Positions 1 to 10,098 of a stretch of 64,000 bases of DNA are shown piece after piece. This DNA is from JAURFX01 sp038125265 (lineage in GTDB: Bacteria; Pseudomonadota; Gammaproteobacteria; Steroidobacterales; Rariloculaceae). Position numbers and translations under genes: made by a program. Numbering within the stretch: the first letter of the stretch is position 1; each line of letters opens with the position of its first letter. The stretch is from assembly GCA_038125265.1 (NCBI GenBank), contig JAYPDM010000001.1:53485-117484 (forward strand), written 5' to 3'. The notes below the pieces were generated by a model. That model worked only from the letters and a program-made list of their open reading frames with translations, had not been told where the DNA came from and did no database searches.

Positions 1-1021
1 CCTCCGCTAGCTCTACTGAGCCTCGAATCTTTGAGCTACCCCCAGTGAGAACTACGCCTCCTGCAATGATTTCCTCCAGCCCAGATCTATTTAATTCCTC
101 CCTAATCAAACCAAATAATTCCTCATATCTTGGCTCTATAACCTCAGCCAAAGTCTGACTTGCCATCCGTTTAGAGGGCCTGTCTCCTACGCCTTGCACT
201 TCAATATAATCATCTGGAGGTGCCAATTGTGCCAGAGCATAACCGTATCTAACTTTAATCTCCTCTGCGCTAGGGGTTGGGGTTCTTAAAGAGATTGCAA
301 TGTCGTTTGTAACTTGGTCTCCTGCGATGGGAATAACTGACGTGTGTTGAATAGCTCCCTCCTTAAATATAGCGATATCTGACGTACCAGCGCCAATATC
401 AACAAGACAGACCCCAAGCTCCCTCTCGTCTTCAGTTAAAACTGCATAGCTTGATGCCAGTTGTTCGAGTACAACCTCCTCTGCAATCAGTCCACATCGC
501 TCAATACACTTCACAATATTTTGTGCGGCACTCACTGCGCCGGTCACTAGATGAACTCTGGTCTCGAGCCTTACTCCTGACATACCAATTGGCTCTTTAA
601 TGCCTTCCTGACTATCAATTACAAATTCTTTTGGTAATACATGTAAAATTCTTTGGTCTGCTGGTATAGCAATTGCTCTAGCTGCATCTAGAACGCGATC
701 TATATCCTCTATACTTACCTCATCATCCTTAATTGCAACTACACCATGAGAATTAATACTTCTTATATGGCTACCCGCTATGCCGGCATAGACAGAGTTT
801 ATTTCACAACCAGCCATGAGTTCTGCTTCCTCAACTGATTTTTGAATTGAATTTACGGTTGCTTCAATATTAACAACTACTCCTTTTTTGAGACCTCTTG
901 AAGGCTGTATACCAAACCCAATAATTTCCATAGAGTTATTTGGATTAACCTCCGCAACAAGAGTTACAACTTTAGAAGTACCAATATCTAAGCCAGCAAT
1001 TATTTTCTTATCGTCTCGCAT
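1..1021 (-). CDS. ftsA: Cell division protein FtsA, 3' end cut by the window edge
   Basis: FtsA is an actin-like ATPase that anchors FtsZ filaments to the inner membrane and recruits later division proteins. About 340 residues are visible of a family usually near 410; the C-terminal membrane-targeting helix lies outside the window. Actin-fold motifs are present: phosphate-1 AGLDIGTSK (residues 9-17), phosphate-2 LVDIGAGTSD (206-215) and adenosine loop GGVVLTGGSSK (321-331). The ATG at 1021 has an AGGA ribosome site about 7 bases upstream. It lies 17 bases after ftsQ, so it is the last visible gene of the dcw operon; ftsZ would be expected next, outside the window. Identity is firm. Confidence 0.96.
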   Translation of the reverse strand, partial: MRDDKKIIAGLDIGTSKVVTLVAEVNPNNSMEIIGFGIQPSRGLKKGVVVNIEATVNSIQKSVEEAELMAGCEINSVYAGIAGSHIRSINSHGVVAIKDDEVSIEDIDRVLDAARAIAIPADQRILHVLPKEFVIDSQEGIKEPIGMSGVRLETRVHLVTGAVSAAQNIVKCIERCGLIAEEVVLEQLASSYAVLTEDERELGVCLVDIGAGTSDIAIFKEGAIQHTSVIPIAGDQVTNDIAISLRTPTPSAEEIKVRYGYALAQLAPPDDYIEVQGVGDRPSKRMASQTLAEVIEPRYEELFGLIREELNRSGLEEIIAGGVVLTGGSSKIRGSVELAE

Positions 1022-1038
1022 TTATGTTTCCTAATCTC

Positions 1039-1800
1039 CTAAGTATCTAAGTCCTCATGATTTAAATTATCTTTATAGCGAACTGAGAAACCATTGTTAT
1101 ATCTCAGATCTACTCTCTCGATGCTATTAATAGTTTCAAATATTTCTTCATATACATCTGAGAAAAAAAATTCTGTTGCATTATTAATATCAGAAATACC
1201 AAAATTTACTTGTAAGCTATCATCAATCACCATTGACCAAGCGCCCCTATCATTCTTGCTAAGCTCAGTTATAGTGAAACCCCTATCAGCTGCTTTATGA
1301 TTAAGTGAGGAGTAGATATCATAAATCTGCTCTACCTCATTAGAGTCACCAAAGATCATCGGCAGTAACGAAAAATCCTCAGCATTGGTGACTGGAAAGA
1401 TTTCAGAATTTTGATTAATTAATGCATTAGTTCCCCACCTTGCCTGAGGAACCTGTTCAGTAAACTCAATTTTTAATGTGGTTGGCCATTGCTTTGTGAT
1501 TTGTAATTTATCGACCCAGCCTATTGCTATCACTTTTTGATGTAATTCCTCAAGGTTTATCCCAAAAAAGCTTAAATTATTTTCTTCAGTAACTATTTGT
1601 TCTATTTCGGATGGAGTGACAAAATTAAAATCCCCTATGATCACTACTTCTTCAATTTCCCTATCAATATAATTTAAGAAGTCTGGGCCATAGAAAAGAA
1701 ATCCAGACAAGAAGATAATTGGCAGCGAGACACCAAGATAACTAATCTCAATATCAAGAAATTGTGGCTTAATCTTTTTATTTGCTTTTCTATTTTTCAT
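1039..1800 (-). CDS. ftsQ: Cell division protein FtsQ
   Basis: FtsQ is a bitopic inner-membrane protein of the divisome that binds FtsL and FtsB through its periplasmic part. The 253-residue product has a basic N-terminus, one membrane segment (about residues 21-39), then a POTRA-like region (about 50-118) and a beta domain. Length and layout fit the family, and its place between murB and ftsA is typical except that ddl is missing upstream. Sequence identity in FtsQ is low in general, so the call rests on topology plus position in the dcw cluster. Confidence 0.92.
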   Translation of the reverse strand: MKNRKANKKIKPQFLDIEISYLGVSLPIIFLSGFLFYGPDFLNYIDREIEEVVIIGDFNFVTPSEIEQIVTEENNLSFFGINLEELHQKVIAIGWVDKLQITKQWPTTLKIEFTEQVPQARWGTNALINQNSEIFPVTNAEDFSLLPMIFGDSNEVEQIYDIYSSLNHKAADRGFTITELSKNDRGAWSMVIDDSLQVNFGISDINNATEFFFSDVYEEIFETINSIERVDLRYNNGFSVRYKDNLNHEDLDT

Positions 1801-1814
1801 GATAATGTTCTCAA

Positions 1815-2702
1815 CTATCCTAGAATTCTTACTTCTTTTTCCAGCTGTACTTTAAATTTAGCCTCAACTTCTTTAATTACTTTGTTGATTAATTCTTCAA
1901 TATCTCTCGAAGATGCGTCTTCAAGGTTATTAATAAAATTAGCATGCTTATTTGAAATTTCAGCGCCACCAATTCTCAACCCTTTTAGTCCAGCTTTTTC
2001 AATAAGCTCACCCGCAAAATAATCCTTGGTATTTTTAAAGACAGACCCACAGTTTTTTTCGCCAATAGGTTGCTTTTCTTTTCTTACTGAGACTATTTTT
2101 CTTAATTCGTCTTTGGAATGGGCTTGGTTTTTAAATATAAAGCAGGCCTCGAGGAAGAATTCTTGATCGCTAAAGGATACCTCCCTATAGCCTATTTCAA
2201 ATTGCTCTCGTGATCTTATTTCTATTTGCCCAGATGAATTAATTAGTTTAACGCTCTCCACATAGTCCCAGGTTTCAAATCCAAAGGCACCAGCATTCAT
2301 CGCTAAAGCACCACCTATTGTTCCTGGTATCCCAGAAAAAAATACTGTTGGACTTAGTTTATGTTCAATACCAAACCTTGTAAGTTCTCCACATTTTATT
2401 GAGCATGGTACAAAGACTTTATTATTTATTAGCTTTATCTTTTCCTTCATATCCTTGGTGCAGATAACAAGACCTCTTATTCCTGAGTCTTTGACTAGAA
2501 TATTTGAGCCCAAACCAATCATATAGATTGGTATTTTGTCATTTAAGTTAGATAAGACTTCTTGGATTTCATCAAAATTTTTAGGTTGAAAGAAATAGTC
2601 AGCATTCCCTCCAATTCTCCATGATGTATGTTTTGACATACTCTCATTTTTAAGAATTTTTAAGTGCTTTTGATGCAAAATCATATCCTCTAAGCTATGC
2701 AT
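1815..2702 (-). CDS. murB: UDP-N-acetylenolpyruvoylglucosamine reductase, short (type II-like) form
   Basis: MurB is an FAD enzyme that reduces UDP-GlcNAc-enolpyruvate with NADPH to UDP-MurNAc in the cytoplasm. Visible motifs are the FAD-binding GLGSNIL (63-69), SGIPGTIGG (123-131) and the catalytic-serine region CGSVFKN (218-224). At 295 residues it is shorter than the 342-residue E. coli type I enzyme and resembles the Gram-positive type II form. The start overlaps the murC end by 13 bases. A second ATG at 2684 is possible, but the first has an AGAG element at suitable spacing. It occupies the place where ddl sits in many gammaproteobacteria. Confidence 0.95.
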   Translation of the reverse strand: MHSLEDMILHQKHLKILKNESMSKHTSWRIGGNADYFFQPKNFDEIQEVLSNLNDKIPIYMIGLGSNILVKDSGIRGLVICTKDMKEKIKLINNKVFVPCSIKCGELTRFGIEHKLSPTVFFSGIPGTIGGALAMNAGAFGFETWDYVESVKLINSSGQIEIRSREQFEIGYREVSFSDQEFFLEACFIFKNQAHSKDELRKIVSVRKEKQPIGEKNCGSVFKNTKDYFAGELIEKAGLKGLRIGGAEISNKHANFINNLEDASSRDIEELINKVIKEVEAKFKVQLEKEVRILG

Positions 2703-4090
2703 TTTCTCTCAAGTTCCAATTTAAAATTTAATGCTTGCTGATGGATATCTCCAGCTCCCATAAATACTAAAATGCTCTCCCCGGCAATTACTTCTTCTAA
2801 ATCCTGATAAATATATTTATTTGTAGTTAATCTCGCCTTATTTTTTTCTGAAATACTATTTATTTGGTCTCTAAGATCTTCTGATTGAACATTAAACAAA
2901 TTATTTTCACCGGCAGGGTAAATATCCACTAGACATATACTGTCAAATTTTGATAATTCTTTCGCAAACTCATCTAATAGTAAGTGCGTTCTTGAATACC
3001 TATGAGGCTGGAAAATCGAAATAATTTTTTTATCAGGGAAATTTTCTCTTAACGCTTTCAGAGTCACCTTGATTTCCGTTGGATGGTGGGCATAATCACT
3101 GTATATCATTATGTCCTTATCTTTAATTTTTGATGCAGTAATAAATTCCAGCCTTCTATCAACTCCTTCAAATAAAGCTAGCCCTTTTGAAGCCTCGTCC
3201 AGGGGTTGATTGAGTGTCTCAGTAATAATTATTGCAGGCAGCGCATTAAAAATATTATGTTTACCCAGTAGCTTTGTTTGCAAGGTTTTAATGAAGTCGC
3301 CCCCTTTGGATAGATCAAAGTGGGTTATGCCATTGTTAATCTTAATATTACTTACGGTATAGTCATTAATTTTGTTCTCGCCAAAGTAGATGACTTTTCT
3401 TGAAATTTCTTTAAGGGCAATTCTTACATTATCTGAATCTCCATTTGCAAGAATTAGACCATCGAATGGGGTTAATAAAGCAAATTCTCTAAATGCTGTT
3501 CTTAAGTTATCGATAGAACCATCGAAATGATCTAGATGGTCATTATCAATGTTTGTTATAACAATATTCTTTGGCTTCATGTGTAAGAAAGAGCCGTCAC
3601 TCTCGTCTGCTTCAACGACCAGTATGTCTGACTTCCCCAAGTTCGCATTAGAGGAAAACTGACTGACCTTACCTCCAATAACAAAAGTTGGATCTAGCTT
3701 CATATGTGACAATACAAAAGCAATGATTGAGGTGGTTGTAGTTTTACCGTGGGAGCCAGAAACTGCTATGCCATATTTATTATTAAGTAACTCGGCTAGC
3801 ATCTCGGCTCTCCTCAGTAGCGGGACATTTCTCTCCTTGCATGTTAAAAGTTCAATATTATTTTCTGGTATTGCTCCAGAATAGACTGCGATGTCTACAT
3901 CTTGAATATTTTTAGGGTCATGATTATCAAAGCACTTTATACCCATTGATTCAAAAAGTGATTTTTTATTGCCAAATGCTAAATCTGAACCTTGCACAGA
4001 ATAGCCCTGAGAATTAAGCACTTGAGCAATTCCGCTCATGCCCTCTCCTGCCATGCCAATCATATGAATTTTTTTGGTTATATTTATCAT
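2690..4090 (-). CDS. murC: UDP-N-acetylmuramate--L-alanine ligase
   Basis: MurC adds L-alanine to UDP-MurNAc with ATP, the first amino-acid step of the peptidoglycan stem peptide. The product is 466 residues. It carries the N-terminal Rossmann motif GMAGEGMSG (12-20) and the Mur-ligase ATP loop SGSHGKTTTT (111-120). I chose ATG 4090 over an upstream in-frame start because it gives the usual N-terminus, has an AGAGGT ribosome site 5 bases before it, and overlaps the murG stop as ATGA, typical of translational coupling. Confidence 0.97.
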   Translation of the reverse strand: MINITKKIHMIGMAGEGMSGIAQVLNSQGYSVQGSDLAFGNKKSLFESMGIKCFDNHDPKNIQDVDIAVYSGAIPENNIELLTCKERNVPLLRRAEMLAELLNNKYGIAVSGSHGKTTTTSIIAFVLSHMKLDPTFVIGGKVSQFSSNANLGKSDILVVEADESDGSFLHMKPKNIVITNIDNDHLDHFDGSIDNLRTAFREFALLTPFDGLILANGDSDNVRIALKEISRKVIYFGENKINDYTVSNIKINNGITHFDLSKGGDFIKTLQTKLLGKHNIFNALPAIIITETLNQPLDEASKGLALFEGVDRRLEFITASKIKDKDIMIYSDYAHHPTEIKVTLKALRENFPDKKIISIFQPHRYSRTHLLLDEFAKELSKFDSICLVDIYPAGENNLFNVQSEDLRDQINSISEKNKARLTTNKYIYQDLEEVIAGESILVFMGAGDIHQQALNFKLELERKCIA

Positions 4091-5163
4091 TTGACCTCTG
4101 CTAAACAAATATTCATAATTGTTTCATTCGCATCTGCATAAAACATAGTTCGCGCCTTTCTACGCATACCTTCAATATTGATTTTATGTTTGAAAATATC
4201 ACTTAGGAGTAATTGAATTTGTGATTTAAAATCATTACCTTCCTCCACTAGAAACGCTGCACCGTCATCAACTAATTTTTTTGCATTATAAAATTGATGA
4301 TTTTCAATGGCATGAGGATATGGAATAAAGATTGCTAAATTTGAGGTAGCCATTATTTCTGTAATAGTCATGGCTCCTGCCCTACAGATGACGATGTCTG
4401 CCCATTCATAAAATATTGCTGGATTATGCATGTATGGATAAATTTTGGCAGAGGTTACATTTGCCAGACCCTCATATGAAACTTCATGCTGCTTATTTGC
4501 TCCTGACTGATGCACAATGTCAAATTTCATTTGATGATCTAAATCCTCAATCACTTTTGGCAAGTTTTTATTTAGATATGATGCTCCCTGGCTGCCACCA
4601 AGAACTAAAAGCTTAAATGGATTTGATAGATCAGAGTTAGGTTTTTTAAAATTTAATAATTCATTCCTAATTGGGTTTCCGGTAATTTTATAATTATTTG
4701 AATGATTTTGGTTTTTATCTAATGGAATGCCAAAACATACTTTCGAGGCTAATTTTAATAAAATTTTATTTGTGCCCCCTAAAATAGCATTCTGTTCATG
4801 AAGGACTAATGGAATTCTAAATATTCTAGATATAATTCCACCGAATAGAGTTACATAACCGCCCATACCAATAGTAACGTCGGGCTTGACTTGCTTAACT
4901 ATCAAAAGCGCTTTAATTAGCCGAACAGGGAAAGTTAGGAGAAAAATCATTTTGCTCAGTAATCTCTTACCCCTATATCCTTTTGATGAGATGGAATAAA
5001 AATTTATATTTTTTTTATTGATCACTGATTCCTCTAAGTCATTGCCAGTCCCAATCCAGCTTACTGTGTGGTTGTGCTCTATAAAGGTATTGGCTAAAGC
5101 TATTGCAGGATATATATGCCCCCCTGTTCCTCCAGCAAGAATAAGTATATGCTTAGCACTCAT
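4087..5163 (-). CDS. murG: UDP-GlcNAc:lipid I N-acetylglucosaminyltransferase
   Basis: MurG converts lipid I to lipid II on the cytoplasmic face of the inner membrane. The 358-residue protein has the glycine-rich donor loop GGTGGHIYPA (11-20), a second loop LGGSQGA near residue 190, and the conserved C-terminal HAIENHQ segment that contacts UDP-GlcNAc. Its start codon shares a base with the ftsW stop (TAATG) and its end overlaps murC by 4 bases, so translation along this stretch is probably coupled. Length is normal for the family. Confidence 0.97.
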   Translation of the reverse strand: MSAKHILILAGGTGGHIYPAIALANTFIEHNHTVSWIGTGNDLEESVINKKNINFYSISSKGYRGKRLLSKMIFLLTFPVRLIKALLIVKQVKPDVTIGMGGYVTLFGGIISRIFRIPLVLHEQNAILGGTNKILLKLASKVCFGIPLDKNQNHSNNYKITGNPIRNELLNFKKPNSDLSNPFKLLVLGGSQGASYLNKNLPKVIEDLDHQMKFDIVHQSGANKQHEVSYEGLANVTSAKIYPYMHNPAIFYEWADIVICRAGAMTITEIMATSNLAIFIPYPHAIENHQFYNAKKLVDDGAAFLVEEGNDFKSQIQLLLSDIFKHKINIEGMRRKARTMFYADANETIMNICLAEVK

Positions 5164-6341
5164 TAAACTTTACCCATTAAAGTCTGTCTGTATTCTTTTT
5201 GTGTTCTTTGTATGAATACATGTCTCTCAACCTCATGAAAAATACGAAATACTACAAAAATAATTAAAACTGAAACTATATAGCTTGATCTTCCATAGCT
5301 GAAAAATGGCAGTGTCAGGCCTTTAGTAGGCACAAGACCAATAGTCACAGATATGTTTAGTAAGATGCTTGATGCTAAATAAATACCCAAAAAGAAGCTT
5401 AATAATCCATGAAAATATTGTCCTTGTTTGATAGCCTTTGAAGATAAAAATAATATTCTTGTAATCAGACTGAAAAATAATAGCAATAGCAATACTGTTC
5501 CAATAAAGCCAAACTCTTCTGCAAATACTGCAAAAACAAAATCAGTATGTGCCTCGGGTAAATAATAAAGTTTTTGCACACTATTGCCCAAACCAAGACC
5601 AAATAAGCCACCGCTTCCCACTGCCATTAAAGACTGTGTCAGCTGGAACCCAGTGTCAAAAGGATCTGACCAAGGATCCAAGAAACTCGTTATACGATCA
5701 ATTCTGTAACCTTCGGAGAATGCAAGAAAATAAGATAGTGACAGTAATCCGATAAAAAGTAATGACATATGAAGATATCTAGCTCCGCCAACATATAGCA
5801 CAGCCAATAAAATGCTAGATAAGACTAAAAAGGATCCGAAATCAGGTTCTTTTAATAACAAACCACCTGCGATGATTAAAATACCGAGTGGCCTCAGCAA
5901 TCCTGTAAAAGTTGTCCTCAACTTTTCCTGGTGTCTGTATGCATAACTACAAAAATAAATTCCTATGAATAGCTTAGCGACCTCTGAAGGCTGCACAGTT
6001 ATGATTCCTAGATCAATCCATCTTGTGCTCCCGTTTCTTGTTTGTCCCAATCCAGGTACAAAAACTAGCACCAAAAGAATAATGCCGACGATAAGAAGAA
6101 TTAAACTGGATTTTTCATAATTTTTTATAGGCGTTAATGCAACAATTGGAAATAAAATTAAAGCTATAACTAATGCAATCATTTGGTTTTTAAGATAATA
6201 GTAAGCATCTGCAAACTCATTAACCCCAACGGCAAACGAAGCACTTGCAAGCGCAATTAGGCCCAAGCCAGTGATAGCAAGAAATATGGTCAATAAGATC
6301 CAATCAAAATTAAATGTTTTTAACTCTTCAAAAATTTTCAA
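5163..6341 (-). CDS. ftsW: SEDS-family septal peptidoglycan glycosyltransferase FtsW
   Basis: FtsW is the division-specific glycan polymerase that works with FtsI. The 392-residue protein is highly hydrophobic with about ten membrane segments. It has the SEDS signatures TRNGSTRWIDLG and QPSE in the first half and GLTLPFFSYGRSS near the C-terminus. It overlaps murD by 4 bases at its start and murG by one base at its end. RodA is the alternative, but position between murD and murG assigns it to FtsW. Confidence 0.96.
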   Translation of the reverse strand: MKIFEELKTFNFDWILLTIFLAITGLGLIALASASFAVGVNEFADAYYYLKNQMIALVIALILFPIVALTPIKNYEKSSLILLIVGIILLVLVFVPGLGQTRNGSTRWIDLGIITVQPSEVAKLFIGIYFCSYAYRHQEKLRTTFTGLLRPLGILIIAGGLLLKEPDFGSFLVLSSILLAVLYVGGARYLHMSLLFIGLLSLSYFLAFSEGYRIDRITSFLDPWSDPFDTGFQLTQSLMAVGSGGLFGLGLGNSVQKLYYLPEAHTDFVFAVFAEEFGFIGTVLLLLLFFSLITRILFLSSKAIKQGQYFHGLLSFFLGIYLASSILLNISVTIGLVPTKGLTLPFFSYGRSSYIVSVLIIFVVFRIFHEVERHVFIQRTQKEYRQTLMGKV

Positions 6342-7663
6342 GCTACTTTTTCCAAAATTAAATCTTTAAAATTCTCTCCTCGCTCTTCAAAGTCTTTGAA
6401 CATATCTTGGCTGGGACATCCAGGAGAAAAAAGAATCGTGTAATGAGCCTCCAAATTAATGACAGCATTTTCGACAGCATTATTTAGCGTATTGGCAACA
6501 TGTATCTCAAAATACTTGCCTAATTTTTGCTTTATCTCCTCAGACGTACTTCCAAACGCAATTATCTTAATAATTTCCTTCTCTCTTAAGGGTATTAAGG
6601 AGTTGAAATCTTGCCCCTTGCTTTTGCCACCAATCATCAAGACAATCGGACCGCTTGTTGCGTTTAAAGCAGCAATTGTTGCCTCAAGATTTGTAGACTT
6701 TGAATCATTAATTACTGTTAACTTTGAACTAGTGAAAATTTCCTGGTACCTGTAATTAAGCGGATGCCAATCTTGAAGACAGTTCTTAGGTAATAAAAGT
6801 TGATTTTTTTCATGGCTGACAATAAATGCAGCCAATAAATTTACCAAATCATGGTCTTTAATCTTTGAATTCCGATCAATTAATTGAACTAGATTTTTAT
6901 TATAGAAAATAGATATTTGCTCATTTTGATTCTTAATAAAGTAACCATTTTCAATATTTTCTGAGATAGAAAATGCTACAGCATTAGGATGTTCACTTCC
7001 AATATCCCTAACCGTTCTATCATCATAAAAGTAGATCCCCCTTTTTGATCTTAAGAAAATCTTTCGCTTGAGATCAATGTACTCTTGTTTAGTTTTATGA
7101 CGATCAAGATGATTATCATAAATATTTAAAAGCACTGAAATTTCAGCATTAAATGTGCTTAGGAATTCTGCTTGAAAACTTGAAATCTCTATAACAGCAC
7201 CACCTGAGAAGTCATATGGAAGTTCTAGCGCAGGGATTCCATAATTTCCACCAAGAAGAGTTTTTATCCCCTTCTTTAAATCTAGAAATTGTATTAATTT
7301 TAATGTGGTGCTTTTTCCATTTGAGCCAGTAACACTTGTAATGTGTCCAATATAAATAGAGTAAAAAATATCCAGATCGGTCACAATAGGAATATGATGC
7401 TTCATTGCTAATTGGAGTATAGGTGCATCCACTTGCATGCCTGGGGATGTGACCAGCAATTCAAAAGAGCCTATCTCTAATTCAATATCTTTTTTTGATA
7501 TTAATGCTTTATTTGTAAGCTCATGATCCTTCATTCCTTCGTCATAAATTCTGTAATTAATCGAGTGTTGATTAAAAAGTTTTACAACACTAATGCCTGT
7601 CTTTCCTCTACCTATGACTAAGCATTTTTTATTTTTCAAAGAATTTATATAATCTTTTTTCAT
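6338..7663 (-). CDS. murD: UDP-N-acetylmuramoylalanine--D-glutamate ligase
   Basis: MurD adds D-glutamate to UDP-MurNAc-L-Ala using ATP. The 441-residue product has an N-terminal nucleotide-sugar fold (VIGRGKTGISV, about 16-26), the ATP loop TGSNGKST (112-119), and the later NDSKSTN motif typical of MurD. It begins one base after the mraY stop-to-start junction and overlaps ftsW by 4 bases. N- and C-terminal lengths are normal. Confidence 0.96.
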   Translation of the reverse strand: MKKDYINSLKNKKCLVIGRGKTGISVVKLFNQHSINYRIYDEGMKDHELTNKALISKKDIELEIGSFELLVTSPGMQVDAPILQLAMKHHIPIVTDLDIFYSIYIGHITSVTGSNGKSTTLKLIQFLDLKKGIKTLLGGNYGIPALELPYDFSGGAVIEISSFQAEFLSTFNAEISVLLNIYDNHLDRHKTKQEYIDLKRKIFLRSKRGIYFYDDRTVRDIGSEHPNAVAFSISENIENGYFIKNQNEQISIFYNKNLVQLIDRNSKIKDHDLVNLLAAFIVSHEKNQLLLPKNCLQDWHPLNYRYQEIFTSSKLTVINDSKSTNLEATIAALNATSGPIVLMIGGKSKGQDFNSLIPLREKEIIKIIAFGSTSEEIKQKLGKYFEIHVANTLNNAVENAVINLEAHYTILFSPGCPSQDMFKDFEERGENFKDLILEKVA

Positions 7664-8758
7664 TTATCTTATTTTTAAACTTGCTAGTCCAATCAGTACA
7701 AGGATCACAGTAATAATCCAGAATCGCACAATGATCTTGGGTTCTGGCCATCCCTTTAGCTCAAAATGATGATGAATAGGTGCCATTCTAAATACTCTCT
7801 TACCAGTTAGCTTATAGGATGAAACCTGAATAATGACTGAGAGGGCTTCTAAAACAAATATTCCAGCCATGATCATGAAGACAATTTCTTGATTAATGAC
7901 CAATGCAATATAACCAAGACCCGCACCCAAACCCAATGATCCAACATCACCCATAAAAATTTGGGCAGGATAAGTGTTAAACCATAAAAATCCGAGGCAG
8001 GCGCCTGCGATAGCTAGACTAATAATTAATACCTCACCGGACCCAGCGACATAAGGGATCTGAAGGTATGATGAAAAAATTATATTGCCAGATACATAAC
8101 AGAGAACAGATAGCCCTGTAGCTACAAGAATAACTGGCATGGTTGCGAGTCCATCGAGGCCATCAGTTAAGTTGACAGCGTTTGAACTCCCAACTAATAC
8201 TAGAATGACCAAAATTAAATATAAAAAGGAATTTAAAAATATACTTGTGTCTTTTAAATAAGGAATGAGCAACGCTTGTTGGACCTCAGGCTGAGTCATC
8301 GCACTGAGTAATGCAAAACCTAGTATCAAAGATAGTGTAATTTGTAGAAGAAATTTCTGCCTTGCTTTTAGTCCTCTTGAAATCTGAGTTTTAGTCTTAA
8401 TTTTTTTTATATCGTCATAAAAACCTATAAGGCTGAAACTTAAGATAGTAAATAAACCTATCCAAATATAGAGATTCTCTAAATCTGCCCAGAGTATAGT
8501 ACTTAGCACTGTGGAGAGAAGAATTAATAGGCCACCCATCGTTGGAGTTCCTGATTTCTCGAAATGCCTCTGCGGCCCATCTTCTCGAATTTTTTCACCA
8601 AAGCTCCTAAGTGTTAAATATCTTATTACCTTGGGCCCAAAAAAGAGAGCGAGCAACAGTGCAGTAAGCATTGCTAAAACACCTCTTAGGGTTAGGTAAG
8701 AAAAAACACTAAAAGCTGAATCATAATTCTCTAAAAACTCAAAAAGATTTATCAACAT
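7664..8758 (-). CDS. mraY: Phospho-N-acetylmuramoyl-pentapeptide transferase
   Basis: MraY transfers phospho-MurNAc-pentapeptide to undecaprenyl phosphate, making lipid I at the inner membrane. The 364-residue protein has about ten membrane segments and the family hallmarks: a cytoplasmic GFYDDIKK aspartate loop, NAVNLTDGLDGLA, FMGDVGSLGLG, and the HHHFELKGW histidine motif near residue 328. It overlaps murF by 7 bases and directly precedes murD. Confidence 0.97.
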   Translation of the reverse strand: MLINLFEFLENYDSAFSVFSYLTLRGVLAMLTALLLALFFGPKVIRYLTLRSFGEKIREDGPQRHFEKSGTPTMGGLLILLSTVLSTILWADLENLYIWIGLFTILSFSLIGFYDDIKKIKTKTQISRGLKARQKFLLQITLSLILGFALLSAMTQPEVQQALLIPYLKDTSIFLNSFLYLILVILVLVGSSNAVNLTDGLDGLATMPVILVATGLSVLCYVSGNIIFSSYLQIPYVAGSGEVLIISLAIAGACLGFLWFNTYPAQIFMGDVGSLGLGAGLGYIALVINQEIVFMIMAGIFVLEALSVIIQVSSYKLTGKRVFRMAPIHHHFELKGWPEPKIIVRFWIITVILVLIGLASLKIR

Positions 8759-10098
8759 TTTTTTACCGCCTTAATAATTTTCTCCATGCATCTTGCTCTT
8801 GAACCTTTCAGCAAGTAAGCAGTATTTTTATTTAGGTGAGTACTTATGTACTCTGATATTTCTTGATGACTCTCAAAGCTCAATTTTTTTCCTTTAAATT
8901 TTGATAAGGATTGCTTAGCTAAATCGCCATAGGCGATCATTAAAGTGCATTTTTCTGATGCGTACTCACCAATCTGTTCATGAAAAACTCTGCTTTGATC
9001 TCCAAGCTCCTCCATACCACCAAAAATAAATACCTTATTTAAATTTTTTTGACTATCAAGGGTATCTAGCGCATAGCGTGTTGAGGCTGGATTAGCATTA
9101 TAGGTATCATCAATAAGTAAGTCTGAATTTGTAATATTGATGAAATTTAATCTTTGATTAACTGAGGTGAGCTTCTGAGCAGCTTGGCAGATATTCATAT
9201 CTGACTGGCCTAGATATTTTGCGATACCAACTGAAATAAGCAAATTCAATAAGTTATGCTCCCCTTGAATGGGTACTCGATCTATCGAAAGTGAATCTCT
9301 TTTGATTTTTATTTTTAAGTCATAGCTCTGATTTTCATATTTTATTTTTTCATAATACATATCAGCATCGCTGTTATTTAAGCTAAAACTTAATATTTCT
9401 CGTGGTGAGGATAATTTACTAAACTCATCAAAGTAACGATTATCTTTATTTAGGACAATGAGGCCATCCGCCATTACATTTGGGATGATTTCACCTTTAG
9501 TTTTTGCAATATTGTCCTCACTCAGAAATGTTTTTATGTGTGTTGCATTAATATTAGTAATAACTCCAACCTTTGGTTTAATTAACTTTGCAAGATAATC
9601 TATATCTCCTAGTTTCTTTGCCCCAATTTCGAAAATTGAATATTGATATGAATTATCTAAATGAGATACAGATAAAGGGGTTCCTACTTCGTTATTGAGA
9701 TTGCCGGGACTCATGTAAGTACTATAAGAATCCGATAAAATTTGATTGAGATAATTTTTAACGGTGGTTTTCCCATTGCTTCCGGTAATTGCAATAATGG
9801 GATGTAAGATTTTATTTCTATGAAATTCGGCAATCTTATAGATGGCTTTATGGGGGTTATCCACGAGAACTTGAGATATATTTGAGCTTATTTTTTTTGA
9901 GACAATGGCTGCTGCCGCACCCATCGAGCTTGCCTCCTCTACAAAATCATGACCATCATGCTTTTGCCCTCTAAAGGCAACAAATAGATTGCCCTTCTTA
10001 ACCTTCTTGCTGTCTATCGACATTCCAAAGAAATTGCAATCATCACCGATAAGCTTGCCTTGAATTGAATCACTTAATACTGAAACTCTCTCTAGCAC
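8752..10098 (-). CDS. murF: UDP-MurNAc-tripeptide--D-alanyl-D-alanine ligase
   Basis: MurF adds the D-Ala-D-Ala dipeptide to complete the UDP-MurNAc pentapeptide. The 448-residue protein has the N-terminal MurF domain (SIDSKKVKKGNLFVAF, about 27-42), ATP loop TGSNGKTT (105-112), and the Mur-ligase C-terminal domain with the DDTYNANPAS motif. Its substrate D-Ala-D-Ala must come from a Ddl ligase that is not in this window. It overlaps murE by 7 bases at its start. Confidence 0.96.
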   Translation of the reverse strand: MLERVSVLSDSIQGKLIGDDCNFFGMSIDSKKVKKGNLFVAFRGQKHDGHDFVEEASSMGAAAAIVSKKISSNISQVLVDNPHKAIYKIAEFHRNKILHPIIAITGSNGKTTVKNYLNQILSDSYSTYMSPGNLNNEVGTPLSVSHLDNSYQYSIFEIGAKKLGDIDYLAKLIKPKVGVITNINATHIKTFLSEDNIAKTKGEIIPNVMADGLIVLNKDNRYFDEFSKLSSPREILSFSLNNSDADMYYEKIKYENQSYDLKIKIKRDSLSIDRVPIQGEHNLLNLLISVGIAKYLGQSDMNICQAAQKLTSVNQRLNFINITNSDLLIDDTYNANPASTRYALDTLDSQKNLNKVFIFGGMEELGDQSRVFHEQIGEYASEKCTLMIAYGDLAKQSLSKFKGKKLSFESHQEISEYISTHLNKNTAYLLKGSRARCMEKIIKAVKKC

